45,267 nt of DNA from Candidatus Brevefilum sp. Its GTDB lineage: Bacteria; Chloroflexota; Anaerolineae; Anaerolineales; Anaerolineaceae. Made by a program: the position numbers and the translations under genes. The DNA lies in NCBI GenBank assembly GCA_029210815.1, contig JARGGB010000021.1:1-45267 (forward strand), written 5' to 3'. Shown here in pieces: positions 14,520-23,015 of this stretch (positions within the stretch are counted from its first letter, which is position 1; each line of letters opens with the position of its first letter). The notes under the pieces are model-generated. The model ran no database searches. It saw only the letters and a list, made by a program, of their open reading frames with translations, and had not been told where the DNA came from.

Positions 14520-17284
14520 TGAGCAGCGTTATAAAATTAGGTCTATTAGGACAATCTATTTGGTATGACAATCTCCAAAGATCATTAATTCAAGACGGCA
14601 CCCTCAAGAACAGGATAGAAAAGCGAGAAATTTTGGGCGTAACATCAAACCCAAGTATCTTTGAGAAAGCAATCTCATCATCCAAAGACTATCATGATGA
14701 TTTGCAAACGATGTCCTGGGCTGGATTGTCAGCTGAGGAAATGTTCTACCGGTTAGCTATCAAAGATATTCAAGACCTGGCAGATTTATTTATGCCGTAC
14801 TTTGAATCAACAGGCGGCAGAGATGGCTTTGTGAGTTTAGAGGTTAATCCGAAGCTTGCCTATGACACACAGCGGACTATTGATGAGGCGCTATGGTTAT
14901 GGAAAACTGTGGACCGACCGAACCTGCTGGTAAAAATTCCAGCAACCAAAGAAGGCTTGCCAGCAATCACTGATGTGATCGCTGCAGGTGTAAACGTCAA
15001 TGTGACATTGATTTTTTCTCGAAAGAGATATATTGAGGTGATGGATGCCTACTTACAGGGTCTTGAAAAACGATTAGAGGCTGGCGAAGACATTTCTAAT
15101 ATTGCCTCTGTCGGATCCTTCTTTGTTTCACGGCTTGAAAATAAAGCAGACGGTCGATTGCAAAAGATCATAGACCAGGGCGGCGAGAATGCTGAAAAAG
15201 CTAAATCCCTTTTTGGAAAAATCGCAGTTGCAAACACAAGGCTTGCTTACCTGGATTATGAAGCATTCTTCAGTTCAGATCGCTTTAAGAAATTAGCTGA
15301 AGCAGGTGCCATGAAGCAAAGGCCACTTTGGGCTTCGACCAGCACAAAAAATCCGAATTACAGTGATATTAAATATGTGGAGTCGCTGGTTGCTGAAAAC
15401 TCAGTAAACACCGTTCCCCCAGAGACGCTGGATGCTTTTATTGACCATGGCGATCCGGTAATCACAATTTATGATGATCTGGACCAGGCTGAAAAGGATT
15501 TCGAGGCATTGGCGGAATTGGGCATCTCGATTGATGAAATCACCAAAGAGCTTGAAGATGAAGGCGTGCAAAAATTCGCTGAATCCTTCAATAAGCTCCT
15601 GGCTGTTATTGAGGAACAAAAAAATAAATTTAGAAAAAATCTTGGCAGCCTGGCTGAAAAGATCCCAACAGAGGTGGAGGCATTTAAATCCTTTGATGTG
15701 ATCGGAAGAATGCATCGTACGGACCCTACAATCTGGACTGAGGATCCTGACGGACAAAAGGTTGTACAAACGCGTTTAGGGTGGCTTGGTTTACCAGATG
15801 AGGGTCTAGCATTGATAGCATCATTGAACAAGCTTTTGATGGATTGCCGCTCAGAAGGGTACGAAAAAGTTTTGCTTTTAGGAATGGGCGGCTCGTCTTT
15901 GGCACCAGAGACTATCAGCCTTGTTTTAGGTGACAAAATCAACGGGTTGTCTCTGAAAATTTTGGATTCAACAATTCCAACCCAGGTTAGAGAAGCAGAA
16001 GCCTGGGTTGATTACGAGAAAACTGTGTTCATCGCTGCAAGTAAATCCGGAACAACAACAGAAACTCTTTCCCTCTACCAGTATTTCTGGGAAAAATCTG
16101 AAGCTGTCCTTGGTGATAAGCGACCTCTGCACTTTATTGCAATCACGGACCCCGGCAGCAAGCTTGCGAAAATGGGGCAGGCTTCAGGTTTTCGAGCTGT
16201 TTTTACTGCCAACCCAAATGTGGGCGGTCGGTATTCTGCTTTGAGCCATTTTGGACTGGTGCCAGCCGCATTGATGGGTGTCGATCTGGAACGATTTTTA
16301 TGTCAGGCACAGGAAATGGCAGAAAGATGTTCACCATCAACTCCTATTGAGTTGAACCTGGGTGCGCTGCTTGGTATTCTTGTAGGATTGGGTGACAGCA
16401 GCGGGAAAGATAAATTGACCATTTTGGCGGACGAAAGACTGGTGCCTGTGGGTGCCTGGCTCGAGCAGCTCGTTGCTGAGAGCAGCGGCAAACAGGGCAG
16501 GGGGATTGTCCCGGTCGAAGGGGAAAGCCTTCTTGCCCCGGAAAATTATCGAATGGATCGTTTGTTTGTTTACCTGCGAGAAACAGGTGAGCATGACGAT
16601 TTTGTAGGCGCACTGGAAAATAGAGGGCATACTGTCGTTTCGCTTGATGTTCCAGATCCTTATGAATTAGCTGCGCAATTCTATCTATGGGAGATTGTCA
16701 TTGCTGTCGCCAGCGGGATCATTGGGGTGAATGCATTTGACCAGCCTGATGTTCAGGACAATAAGAATCGCACGAAGGAAAAGATTGCACGATATCAAGA
16801 AACTGGCGTATTGGAAGAGCCAGAAGCGATCTGGGAGCAGGGTGGAACGAAGGTCTTTGGCGTTGAATTTGATGGGCTTTCAACTTGCGAATCGGTGGGT
16901 GAGGTGATTGAAAAATTCATCAAGCTGTCCAAAGATGGTGATTACATCGCATTGAATGCGTATCTTCCACGCAATGAGAAAACAAAAGAAAAGCTTCAAA
17001 TCCTGCGCAATCATATTTTGCAGGAATCAGGCAGGGCAACCACCCTGGGATTTGGACCCCGTTTCTTACACTCTACCGGGCAGCTTCATAAAGGCGGCGC
17101 AAACAACGGTGTTTTTATCCAGATCACGCAAGATGACCCCTCCGATTTGCCTATTCCTGGCCTGGATTATTCCTTTGGTATCCTGGCAAGGGCTCAGGCG
17201 CTTGGAGATTTAGAAGCTTTGTTAGCCCGTGATCGGCGTGCCATTCGCATCCATTTGGGTCCAGAGGATATGATTGAGGTTTGA
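14519..17284 (+). CDS. tal-pgi: Bifunctional transaldolase / glucose-6-phosphate isomerase
   Basis: This 921-residue fusion joins transaldolase (about 1-370) and phosphoglucose isomerase (about 385-921). In the first part, GVTSNPSIFEKAI (about 40-52) and the Schiff-base Lys139 in LLVKIPATKEGLPAI are seen. In the second part the SIS fold shows LLGMGGSSLAPE (near 455), AASKSGTTTETLSL and the NVGGRYSALSHFGLV segment. Such Tal-Pgi fusions are known from several bacterial groups. The protein would link fructose 6-phosphate made by transaldolase and transketolase to glucose 6-phosphate, feeding glycogen synthesis and ppgK metabolism encoded nearby. The start codon shares one base with the rpiB stop. 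A strong terminator ends the operon. Confidence 0.96.
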   Translation: MSSVIKLGLLGQSIWYDNLQRSLIQDGTLKNRIEKREILGVTSNPSIFEKAISSSKDYHDDLQTMSWAGLSAEEMFYRLAIKDIQDLADLFMPYFESTGGRDGFVSLEVNPKLAYDTQRTIDEALWLWKTVDRPNLLVKIPATKEGLPAITDVIAAGVNVNVTLIFSRKRYIEVMDAYLQGLEKRLEAGEDISNIASVGSFFVSRLENKADGRLQKIIDQGGENAEKAKSLFGKIAVANTRLAYLDYEAFFSSDRFKKLAEAGAMKQRPLWASTSTKNPNYSDIKYVESLVAENSVNTVPPETLDAFIDHGDPVITIYDDLDQAEKDFEALAELGISIDEITKELEDEGVQKFAESFNKLLAVIEEQKNKFRKNLGSLAEKIPTEVEAFKSFDVIGRMHRTDPTIWTEDPDGQKVVQTRLGWLGLPDEGLALIASLNKLLMDCRSEGYEKVLLLGMGGSSLAPETISLVLGDKINGLSLKILDSTIPTQVREAEAWVDYEKTVFIAASKSGTTTETLSLYQYFWEKSEAVLGDKRPLHFIAITDPGSKLAKMGQASGFRAVFTANPNVGGRYSALSHFGLVPAALMGVDLERFLCQAQEMAERCSPSTPIELNLGALLGILVGLGDSSGKDKLTILADERLVPVGAWLEQLVAESSGKQGRGIVPVEGESLLAPENYRMDRLFVYLRETGEHDDFVGALENRGHTVVSLDVPDPYELAAQFYLWEIVIAVASGIIGVNAFDQPDVQDNKNRTKEKIARYQETGVLEEPEAIWEQGGTKVFGVEFDGLSTCESVGEVIEKFIKLSKDGDYIALNAYLPRNEKTKEKLQILRNHILQESGRATTLGFGPRFLHSTGQLHKGGANNGVFIQITQDDPSDLPIPGLDYSFGILARAQALGDLEALLARDRRAIRIHLGPEDMIEV

Positions 17285-17307
17285 CCAGCAATATCAGGAT
17301 AATACTG

Positions 17308-17337
17308 AATTCCCGGGGTAATGCCCGGGAATTTTTT
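17308..17337 (+). terminator. Intrinsic terminator of the tkt operon
   Basis: AATTCCCGGG (17308-17317) and CCCGGGAATT (17324-17333) form a perfect 10-bp stem with a 6-nt loop, followed by TTTT to 17337. Confidence 0.92.
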
Positions 17338-17353
17338 GTTAATCCATTCTTGT

Positions 17354-17362
17354 TGGTATAAT
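17354..17362 (+). promoter_or_regulatory. Extended -10 promoter of ruvX-mltG-ppgK
   Basis: TGGTATAAT is a perfect extended -10 element, the same nine bases as before sucC and ftsH. The -35 region is poor. It lies about 70 bp before the preferred ruvX start. Confidence 0.6.
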
Positions 17363-17433
17363 TTTGGAGTGATAAATTTTTTACTTGTGAAAGTTTTAAT
17401 TAGTTCTCGATGTCATACAGAGACGGAAAAATA

Positions 17434-17877
17434 ATGAGAGTGCTTGGTGTTGATCCCGGTGACAAGCGCATCGGTTTGGCAATAAGTGATCCAACGGGGA
17501 CGATTTCAAGACCCTTGTGCGTCATTAAGCATCAAGCGCGGGAAAAAGACGCTCAGAGAATTATTGAAGCGGCTATTAAACATGGTGCAGCGATGATCGT
17601 GGTCGGATGGGCGCTCGATTCTCAGGGGGAAATCGGTCACAGTGCGAGGAAATCTCAGCGTTTGGCAGATGTTATTCGTGATCATTGTGATTTACGTGTC
17701 AAAATGTGGGATGAAAGCGGTACAACCCAAGATGCGATAAATTCGAGGATTGCGATGGGTGTTTCTCGGAAAAAACGATCAGGTCATCTAGATGATCTTG
17801 CCGCAAGTATTCTGCTGCAGGATTTCTTAATTCACAATGAAGACATAGTAAAACAACCAGAGGATCCCCATGGCTAA
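17434..17877 (+). CDS. ruvX: RuvX/YqgF family Holliday-junction resolvase-like nuclease
   Basis: YqgF/RuvX is an RNase H-fold nuclease with roles proposed in Holliday junction resolution and 16S rRNA 5' processing. The 147-residue product has the first catalytic Asp in LGVDPGDKRIGLAISDP, the second acidic strand with VVGWALDSQGEIG (the family norm is VVGLPLNMDG), MWDESGTTQDA with the Glu, and the last Asp in SGHLDDLAASILLQ. An in-frame ATG at 17410 would add 8 residues but lacks a ribosome binding site; the ATG at 17434 starts directly with the conserved MRVLGVD. The end overlaps the mltG start by 8 bp. Confidence 0.93.
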   Translation: MRVLGVDPGDKRIGLAISDPTGTISRPLCVIKHQAREKDAQRIIEAAIKHGAAMIVVGWALDSQGEIGHSARKSQRLADVIRDHCDLRVKMWDESGTTQDAINSRIAMGVSRKKRSGHLDDLAASILLQDFLIHNEDIVKQPEDPHG

Positions 17878-19003
17878 AAAGAGAAAAGCTCGAATTTTAC
17901 CGCTGTTCATTTTGCTTTTCCTGTTAATTTTTGCCGGGTTAATTGTTGGTGTTTTTAGTATTAACCAGGTAATAACCAGTGAATTTGGGAAACCGACGAA
18001 AAATCTTTCCCTTACCCAGAGAATTTTATACCCGATTGAGTTGTTTCTTCGCCGAGAAGCACTGACCAAGCCAAAAAACAGCTCTGGCGTTGACCAACCT
18101 TTTACAATTGCCCAGGGAGAGTCCGTTTCGATAATTTGCATCCGGTTAGAGCAATCCGGTTTAATTGAGGATGCTGAATTACTTCGAACTTATCTCGTTT
18201 ACACTGGACTGGATCGACAATTGCAATCCGGTCAATTTGTGCTTAACCCAGCCATGTCCTCAATCCAAATTGCTTCAGCTTTGATGGATGCGACACCTTC
18301 TGAGGCGGTTGTCAGCATTTTGCCAGGCTGGCGGATCGAAGAGGTAGCAGCAAACATAGCTGGAAGTGGTCTGGCAATTTCCCGGGAGGAATTTATTTCA
18401 GAGTCCTATACACCTTCGTCGGAATATTTTTCTTATTTGCCCATTGATAATTCGCCGACTTTGGAAGGTTTTTTATTTCCAGGGATGTACATGATTCCTC
18501 GCGAAGAAAGTATTGCCTATGTTTTACGCGAAATTCTGAGTGAATTTAGCGCGAATATGGATGAAGATCTCCTGAATGGTTTCGAGCGGCAGGGGCTTTC
18601 GATTTACGAAGCAGTGGCTTTAGCCTCCATTGTTGAGAAAGAAGCAGTAGTGGATGATGAGAAACCGCTGATTGCTTCGGTTTTTTATAACCGTCTCGCA
18701 CAGGGCATGCGGTTGGAAACCGATCCGACGGTGCAATATGCGCTGGGTTTCAGCGAGGAGTGGTCTACTTGGTGGAAATCCCCGCTGTCAAACGCTGACC
18801 TTGCAGTTGAATCCCCATATAATACTTATCTCGCGTTCGGCTTGCCGCCAACACCCATTTGCAACCCGGATTTAGGATCGCTTCGTGCCGTCGCTTTTCC
18901 AGCCGAAACGCCCTATTTATATTTCAGGGCAGCTTGTGATGGGTCTGGTCGGCATAATTTCTCGATTACATTTGAGGAACACCTCAATAATGCCTGTGAT
19001 TAA
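17870..19003 (+). CDS. mltG: Endolytic murein transglycosylase MltG (YceG)
   Basis: MltG cuts nascent peptidoglycan strands inside the glycan and so limits their length. The 377-residue protein has an N-terminal inner-membrane helix (about 10-32), a LysM-like region (about 75-140; [12 protein letters not shown]), and the catalytic YceG domain with [16 protein letters not shown] (about 244-259, catalytic Glu in the EKE motif), [21 protein letters not shown] and [19 protein letters not shown]. These are all family signatures. It is translationally coupled to ruvX, an arrangement common in bacteria, and is followed by ppgK after 23 bp. Confidence 0.95.
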   Translation: MAKKRKARILPLFILLFLLIFAGLIVGVFSINQVITSEFGKPTKNLSLTQRILYPIELFLRREALTKPKNSSGVDQPFTIAQGESVSIICIRLEQSGLIEDAELLRTYLVYTGLDRQLQSGQFVLNPAMSSIQIASALMDATPSEAVVSILPGWRIEEVAANIAGSGLAISREEFISESYTPSSEYFSYLPIDNSPTLEGFLFPGMYMIPREESIAYVLREILSEFSANMDEDLLNGFERQGLSIYEAVALASIVEKEAVVDDEKPLIASVFYNRLAQGMRLETDPTVQYALGFSEEWSTWWKSPLSNADLAVESPYNTYLAFGLPPTPICNPDLGSLRAVAFPAETPYLYFRAACDGSGRHNFSITFEEHLNNACD

Positions 19004-19026
19004 TTTGATTCATAAAAGGAGTTGAG

Positions 19027-19779
19027 ATGACAGTTTTAGGAATTGATATTGGTGGTTCAGGCATCAAAGGGGCACCGGTTAATGTGAAAACGGGCGAGTT
19101 TTTAGAGGAGCGTTACCGAATTCCGACTCCCTCTCCTGGTAAACCTGAGCAGGTGATTGAAGTCATCAAACAAATCGTTGATCATTTTAATTGGGAAGGA
19201 AAAATCGGTGCAGGATTTCCGGGTGTTGTTCGGCGCGGTGTGATCGGAACAGCCGCCAATGTTAGCAAGGATTGGATTGGACAAAACCTGGCAAAATTGA
19301 TTAAAGACGCAACAGGAAGCAAAACGACCATCCTGAACGATGCAGATGCCGCAGGTCTGGCGGAGATGCGATTTGGAAGCGGTAAGAAGTATGAGGATGA
19401 GTTTGTTTTATTCCTCACCATTGGTACTGGTATTGGATCAGCCTTGTTTGTTAAGCGTGAACTGTGGCCAAATTCAGAACTTGGGCACCTAAACATCCGC
19501 GGGAAAGATGCGGAAAGGATAGCCGGTGATGGGGTAAGGTCTGAAAAAAATCTCTCCTGGAAAAAATGGGGAAAACGTTTGGATAAGGTTTTACAAACTT
19601 ATGAATTTCTACTTAATCCTGACGTTATCATCCTTGGCGGGGGTGTTAGCAATAAATTTGACAATTATGGGAAATATCTGAAAAATATTGAGGCAGAGGT
19701 GATCCCTGCTGTCTTGAGAAACCAGGCTGGCATTGTAGGCGCAGCGATGGCGGCTGCAGAATCAATCATTATTGATTGA
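19027..19779 (+). CDS. ppgK: ROK-family polyphosphate glucokinase
   Basis: This ROK-family kinase most likely phosphorylates glucose with polyphosphate (or ATP) to glucose 6-phosphate. At 250 residues it is of PpgK rather than ordinary ROK length (300 or more). It has the phosphate loop DIGGSGIKG (7-15), the catalytic Asp105 in [22 protein letters not shown] and the PpgK-like WPNSELGHL stretch with a Glu and His that bind glucose. It lacks the zinc motif CxCGxxGC of the NagC/ROK type, as PpgK proteins do. It ends the ruvX-mltG-ppgK unit. The product enters the Tal-Pgi and glycogen routes encoded on both sides. The polyphosphate preference is inferred from similarity. Confidence 0.88.
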   Translation: MTVLGIDIGGSGIKGAPVNVKTGEFLEERYRIPTPSPGKPEQVIEVIKQIVDHFNWEGKIGAGFPGVVRRGVIGTAANVSKDWIGQNLAKLIKDATGSKTTILNDADAAGLAEMRFGSGKKYEDEFVLFLTIGTGIGSALFVKRELWPNSELGHLNIRGKDAERIAGDGVRSEKNLSWKKWGKRLDKVLQTYEFLLNPDVIILGGGVSNKFDNYGKYLKNIEAEVIPAVLRNQAGIVGAAMAAAESIIID

Positions 19780-19801
19780 CCAAGAAATTTATCCATATTT
19801 T

Positions 19802-19901
19802 GGAGCGCAGGCTTTAGCCTCAGAGCTTGAGTCTTGAACAATATTGTTCTTGAATTGTAAATTATCTTCAGAGAAAAAAAGCGCACTTAAGTCCGCGCTC
19901 C
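19802..19901. repeat. Inverted pair of REP-like palindromes
   Basis: GGAGCGCAGGCTTTAGCCTC (19802-19821) and, inverted, AGCGCACTTAAGTCCGCGCTCC (ends 19901) share the pattern GGAGCGC-x-GGCTTTAGCC or its complement, each a small palindrome of its own. The outer 7-bp arms GGAGCGC/GCGCTCC are perfect. The layout resembles REP/BIME units, sitting between convergent ppgK and the ferredoxin gene. This 226-bp region holds no ORF. Confidence 0.55.
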
Positions 19902-19970
19902 GAAAGTCCTTGGATATTTTTTGGAATTCATAATTCAACATTTTAAGAGATGTGATGTGAATTGAATTAG

Positions 19971-20000
19971 AAAGAGGCCGTCTTATTGATCGGCCTCTTT
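19971..20000. terminator. Terminator hairpin between convergent ppgK and ferredoxin genes
   Basis: AAAGAGGCCG (19971-19980) and CGGCCTCTTT (19991-20000) form a perfect 10-bp stem, loop 10 nt. Stem ends give short A/T runs on both sides, so it may act in both directions, although the T-runs are short. Confidence 0.75.
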
Positions 20001-20005
20001 GTCGT

Positions 20006-20422
20006 TTAATCTTCCATCAGGGCAGTATAACCTGGACCGTCTGAGAAATAGTCATAATTTGCTTGAATGTCTCTGGTCAGGTCGATCTCTTCATCTGGTT
20101 CCAATGTGTGTGTTGATTCAATGTGAACCGTGTTCCCCTGGTAATCGTGACCGTCAAAAGCATCTTCGAAGCCTGGCGTACCTAAAGGCATAGCCTGGAC
20201 TTCGCCGCCCATGGCTAAGTAGGCTTGAGGAACTTCGTCTTCCGGGAATATTGCATGAAATGGACACTCAGGGATGCATGCGCCGCAGTCGATGCAGGTG
20301 TTCGGATCGATATAAAACCAGGGCCATTCTTCTTGCGGTTTCCCTGGCACAATACACTCAACCGGACAAACGGTTACACAGCTGCCTTCGCGTACGCATA
20401 AGCTTGTGATGATGTGAGTCAT
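20006..20422 (-). CDS. Two-cluster ferredoxin with an acidic C-terminal extension
   Basis: This is a small electron carrier with two cysteine groups: Cys9, Cys15, Cys19, Cys23 (CVREGSCVTVCPVEC) and Cys43, Cys46, Cys49, Cys53 (CIDCGACIPECP). The N-terminal group has the wider spacing of seven- or eight-iron bacterial ferredoxins; CP motifs follow each group. Residues about 60-138 are an acidic tail (LEPDEEIDLTRDIQANYDY) beyond the usual two-cluster domain. Oxidoreductase partners are not encoded in the window apart from the distant molybdenum hydroxylase. GGAGG stands 6 nt before the ATG and a consensus sigma-70 promoter precedes it. Confidence 0.92.
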   Translation of the reverse strand: MTHIITSLCVREGSCVTVCPVECIVPGKPQEEWPWFYIDPNTCIDCGACIPECPFHAIFPEDEVPQAYLAMGGEVQAMPLGTPGFEDAFDGHDYQGNTVHIESTHTLEPDEEIDLTRDIQANYDYFSDGPGYTALMED

Positions 20423-20448
20423 TATTCCTCCAAATCGTTATTTACGAG

Positions 20449-20477
20449 ATTTTAGTCGTCCATTTAGGCTTTGTCAA
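20449..20477 (-). promoter_or_regulatory. Sigma-70 promoter of the ferredoxin gene
   Basis: On the minus strand, TTGACA (complement of 20472-20477) is followed after exactly 17 bp by TAAAAT (complement of 20449-20454). The -35 hexamer overlaps the -35 of the divergent EamA gene by 5 bp, so both promoters cannot be bound at once. Confidence 0.8.
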
Positions 20478-20498
20478 GTTTATGGTTTACATTACAAT
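20471..20498 (+). promoter_or_regulatory. Sigma-70 promoter of the EamA transporter gene (leaderless start)
   Basis: TTGTCA (20471-20476), 16 bp, TACAAT (20493-20498). The next ATG in frame is at 20507, only 8 nt downstream of the -10, about where transcription would start. No ribosome binding site is present. The mRNA is therefore predicted to be leaderless. Confidence 0.65.
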
Positions 20499-20506
20499 AT
20501 ATCTCT

Positions 20507-21451
20507 ATGAGCGACCAGAATCATCAAAAGCAAATCCATCCGGTTCTTGCGACCACCTTGGGAATTTTATGTGTTTCCACAGCATCGATCTTTATTAGGT
20601 TTGCACAGGATGAAGCTTCTGCAATCGTGATTGCTGCTTCGCGCTTAATCGTCGCGAGCTTAATTATCGTGCCATTTGTTTTAATCAAACAAAAAGGGGA
20701 ATGGTCACGACTGTCAAGAACGGATTTTGGCAAGGCAATTTTATCAGGTGTTTTCCTGGCTTTACATTTTACGACATGGATCAACTCGCTTCGCTTAACG
20801 TCCATAGCAAGTTCAATTGTATTGGTCACCACAACCCCATTGTGGGTTGCGCTTTTATCCCCCGCTGTTTTAAAAGAACCTATTAGAAAATCGGTTGTTG
20901 CAGGCTTAGTGGTATCAATGGCTGGAAGTGTTGTTGTTGGTTTGGCAAACACCTGTCAATTTCAGGGCGGTATTTTAACATGTGATGGACAGCTTGCAAG
21001 CGGCGGTTCTATGTTGGGAAACCTTTTAGCCCTAACCGGCGCCTGGATGGCGGCAGGATACATATTGATGGGACGCCAACTGCGAAAAAATCTCACGACC
21101 CTGTCTTATGCCGGCCTGGTGTATGGGATTGCTGCCCTTGTCCTTGTGGTGATTATTGTGCTCAGAAAAGAACCGGTTTTTTCGTATTCGCGTCAAACGT
21201 ATTTCTGGCTGGCAGCCCTGGGTATTGTACCGCAGCTGATGGGACATTCACTGCTTAATTTAGCCCTTAAATATATATCGGCAGCTTATGTCTCCCTGAC
21301 TCTTTTGGGCGAACCGATTGGGACGGTGATTTTAGCCTTAATTTTTCTTAAAGAAAGCCCCACATTACTTGAGGGAATTGGGGCTGTTTTAATTTTGGCA
21401 GGGATTGTGATTGCCTCATTTTGGCGTGATAAAAAAGTTAATGCGGCATGA
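20507..21451 (+). CDS. EamA/DMT-superfamily transporter
   Basis: This is a ten-helix drug/metabolite-type exporter of the EamA family in the cytoplasmic membrane, 314 residues from the ATG at 20507. Two EamA repeats are visible: the first begins LGILCVSTASIFIRFAQDEAS and the second GNLLALTGAWMAAGYILMGR; the ends of each repeat carry the usual ALxxTSIASSIVLVTTTPLW-like and AAYVSLTLLGEPIGTVILAL stretches (shown in part). Substrate cannot be predicted; amino acids or metabolites are typical. A longer frame begins with TTG at 20471, but that TTG is the -35 hexamer itself and cannot be in the mRNA. The end overlaps the malQ end by 14 bp. Confidence 0.9.
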   Translation: MSDQNHQKQIHPVLATTLGILCVSTASIFIRFAQDEASAIVIAASRLIVASLIIVPFVLIKQKGEWSRLSRTDFGKAILSGVFLALHFTTWINSLRLTSIASSIVLVTTTPLWVALLSPAVLKEPIRKSVVAGLVVSMAGSVVVGLANTCQFQGGILTCDGQLASGGSMLGNLLALTGAWMAAGYILMGRQLRKNLTTLSYAGLVYGIAALVLVVIIVLRKEPVFSYSRQTYFWLAALGIVPQLMGHSLLNLALKYISAAYVSLTLLGEPIGTVILALIFLKESPTLLEGIGAVLILAGIVIASFWRDKKVNAA

Positions 21452-22997
21452 CCTGCCCTGAAGTTTGTTCCTCAAGTTTCTTGCGAATACTTTCCTTTTC
21501 ATCTTCTGGTAAGCGTCCATATAAATAGTTAGTTTCGTGCAGTCTATTTACAAGGCTTTCATTAATCGCATCGGGGTGAATACGCCAACCCCAATTTCCT
21601 GAGGCATTCCCGGGATAGTTCATGCGTGCCCAGTTGCCAAGGCTTAGAAAATCCTGCATGGGTGAAAGGACCCATGCAGCGGTCGATCGCCACAATGTGC
21701 GAATCATAGACCAGGAAATATCATTGCCTGACCGCGCCAGGTAACGCCGGCAAAAATCCTTTTCTCTTTCTGGGGCGCTTGTGTACCAACCCAGGGTCGT
21801 ATCATTATCATGTGTGCCGGTGTAGGCTACACAATTGACAGGGTAATTGTGGGGGAGGAAATCATCATCCGGATCGGATGCAAACGCAAATTGTAAGATT
21901 TTCATTCCCGGCAGATTAAAATCATCTCGCATTTGCTTAACTTCGGTTGTGATAACACCCAGATCCTCTGCAATAATGGGGAGTTCACCCAACTGGGTTT
22001 TGACCGCACTGAAGAAATCCTGACCTGGTCCCTTGACCCATCTTCCTTCTTCGGCGGTCTCATTGCCAAATGGGATTTCCCAGTACGCTTCAAATCCACG
22101 AAAATGATCAAGCCTGATGATGTCAACCTGGTTCAGGACAGACGCCATTCGCTTAAGCCACCATTGGTAATTATTCTTTTTGTGTAGGTCCCATTTGTAA
22201 AGCGGGTTTCCCCATAACTGACCGGTTCTTGAAAAATAATCTGGCGGAACGCCTGCAACGACTGTTGGCAAGCCTTCTTGATCCAGGTAGAAAAGTTCCT
22301 TATTCGCCCATACATCGGCACTGTCATAAGCGACGAAGATTGGAATATCGCCGATAATGCGAATGCCTTTCTTTTTGGCATAAGAACGCAAGCCTTGCCA
22401 TTGTTCATTGAAAATAAATTGCAGATAATTCTGAAATTCAATGTCTTCTTGATGTTCGGCAATGAAGGCTTTTAATATTTCAGGGTCTCTTTTCCGCAGG
22501 GATTCTGGCCATTCACTCCATGAGGCATTGCCATGTTCGGCTTTGATGGCCATGAAGGTAGCAAAGGGTTCCAACCACTCCTTTTGAGATTCTTTGAAAC
22601 TTGAAAACGTATCCAGGTATTTTTTTTGCTTGATTGACCTGAACTGTTTATAAGACCTTTTGAGGAGTTTGATTTTCCATTCAATGACGGGACCATAATC
22701 CACTTTTTCAATAGGAAAATCAGGCCTGTCAGCAAGATCGGATTTCTTCAGCAGTCCCTGATCCAGCAACCGGGCTGCACTGATGATATAAGGATTGCCA
22801 GCAAAAGCAGAAAAGCATTGGTAGGGGGAATCGCCATAGCCAGTGGGTCCCAAGGGCAAAACCTGCCAGAATTGGGTCCCTGTCCGAGCGAGGAAATCGA
22901 TCCATCGGTAGGCTTCTGGACCTAAATCTCCGATACCGTCAGGACCTGGCAGGCTGGTCGGGTGAAGAAGAATACCTGATGCTCGTTGTTGTTTCAT
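21438..22997 (-). CDS. malQ: 4-alpha-glucanotransferase (amylomaltase)
   Basis: MalQ, a GH77 enzyme, transfers maltosyl and longer units between alpha-1,4-glucans, releasing glucose. At 519 residues it has bacterial amylomaltase length. It starts with SGILLHPTSLPGPDGIGDLG, then FWQVLPLGPTGYGDSPYQ. The nucleophile Asp lies in IIRLDHFRGFEAYW, the acid/base Glu in IIAEDLGVIT and the third Asp in GTHDNDTTLGWY. It follows glgA after 18 bp, last gene of the cinA-amidohydrolase-glgA-malQ operon. With GlgA it makes and reshapes storage glucan; released glucose could go to the ppgK product. Confidence 0.97.
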   Translation of the reverse strand: MKQQRASGILLHPTSLPGPDGIGDLGPEAYRWIDFLARTGTQFWQVLPLGPTGYGDSPYQCFSAFAGNPYIISAARLLDQGLLKKSDLADRPDFPIEKVDYGPVIEWKIKLLKRSYKQFRSIKQKKYLDTFSSFKESQKEWLEPFATFMAIKAEHGNASWSEWPESLRKRDPEILKAFIAEHQEDIEFQNYLQFIFNEQWQGLRSYAKKKGIRIIGDIPIFVAYDSADVWANKELFYLDQEGLPTVVAGVPPDYFSRTGQLWGNPLYKWDLHKKNNYQWWLKRMASVLNQVDIIRLDHFRGFEAYWEIPFGNETAEEGRWVKGPGQDFFSAVKTQLGELPIIAEDLGVITTEVKQMRDDFNLPGMKILQFAFASDPDDDFLPHNYPVNCVAYTGTHDNDTTLGWYTSAPEREKDFCRRYLARSGNDISWSMIRTLWRSTAAWVLSPMQDFLSLGNWARMNYPGNASGNWGWRIHPDAINESLVNRLHETNYLYGRLPEDEKESIRKKLEEQTSGQVMPH

Positions 22998-23015
22998 TTT
23001 CAGCTCCTCACAAAA

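Noticed and set aside
20471-20506. TTG start extending the EamA protein
   Set aside because: This TTG is part of the -35 hexamer; the transcript begins near 20505.
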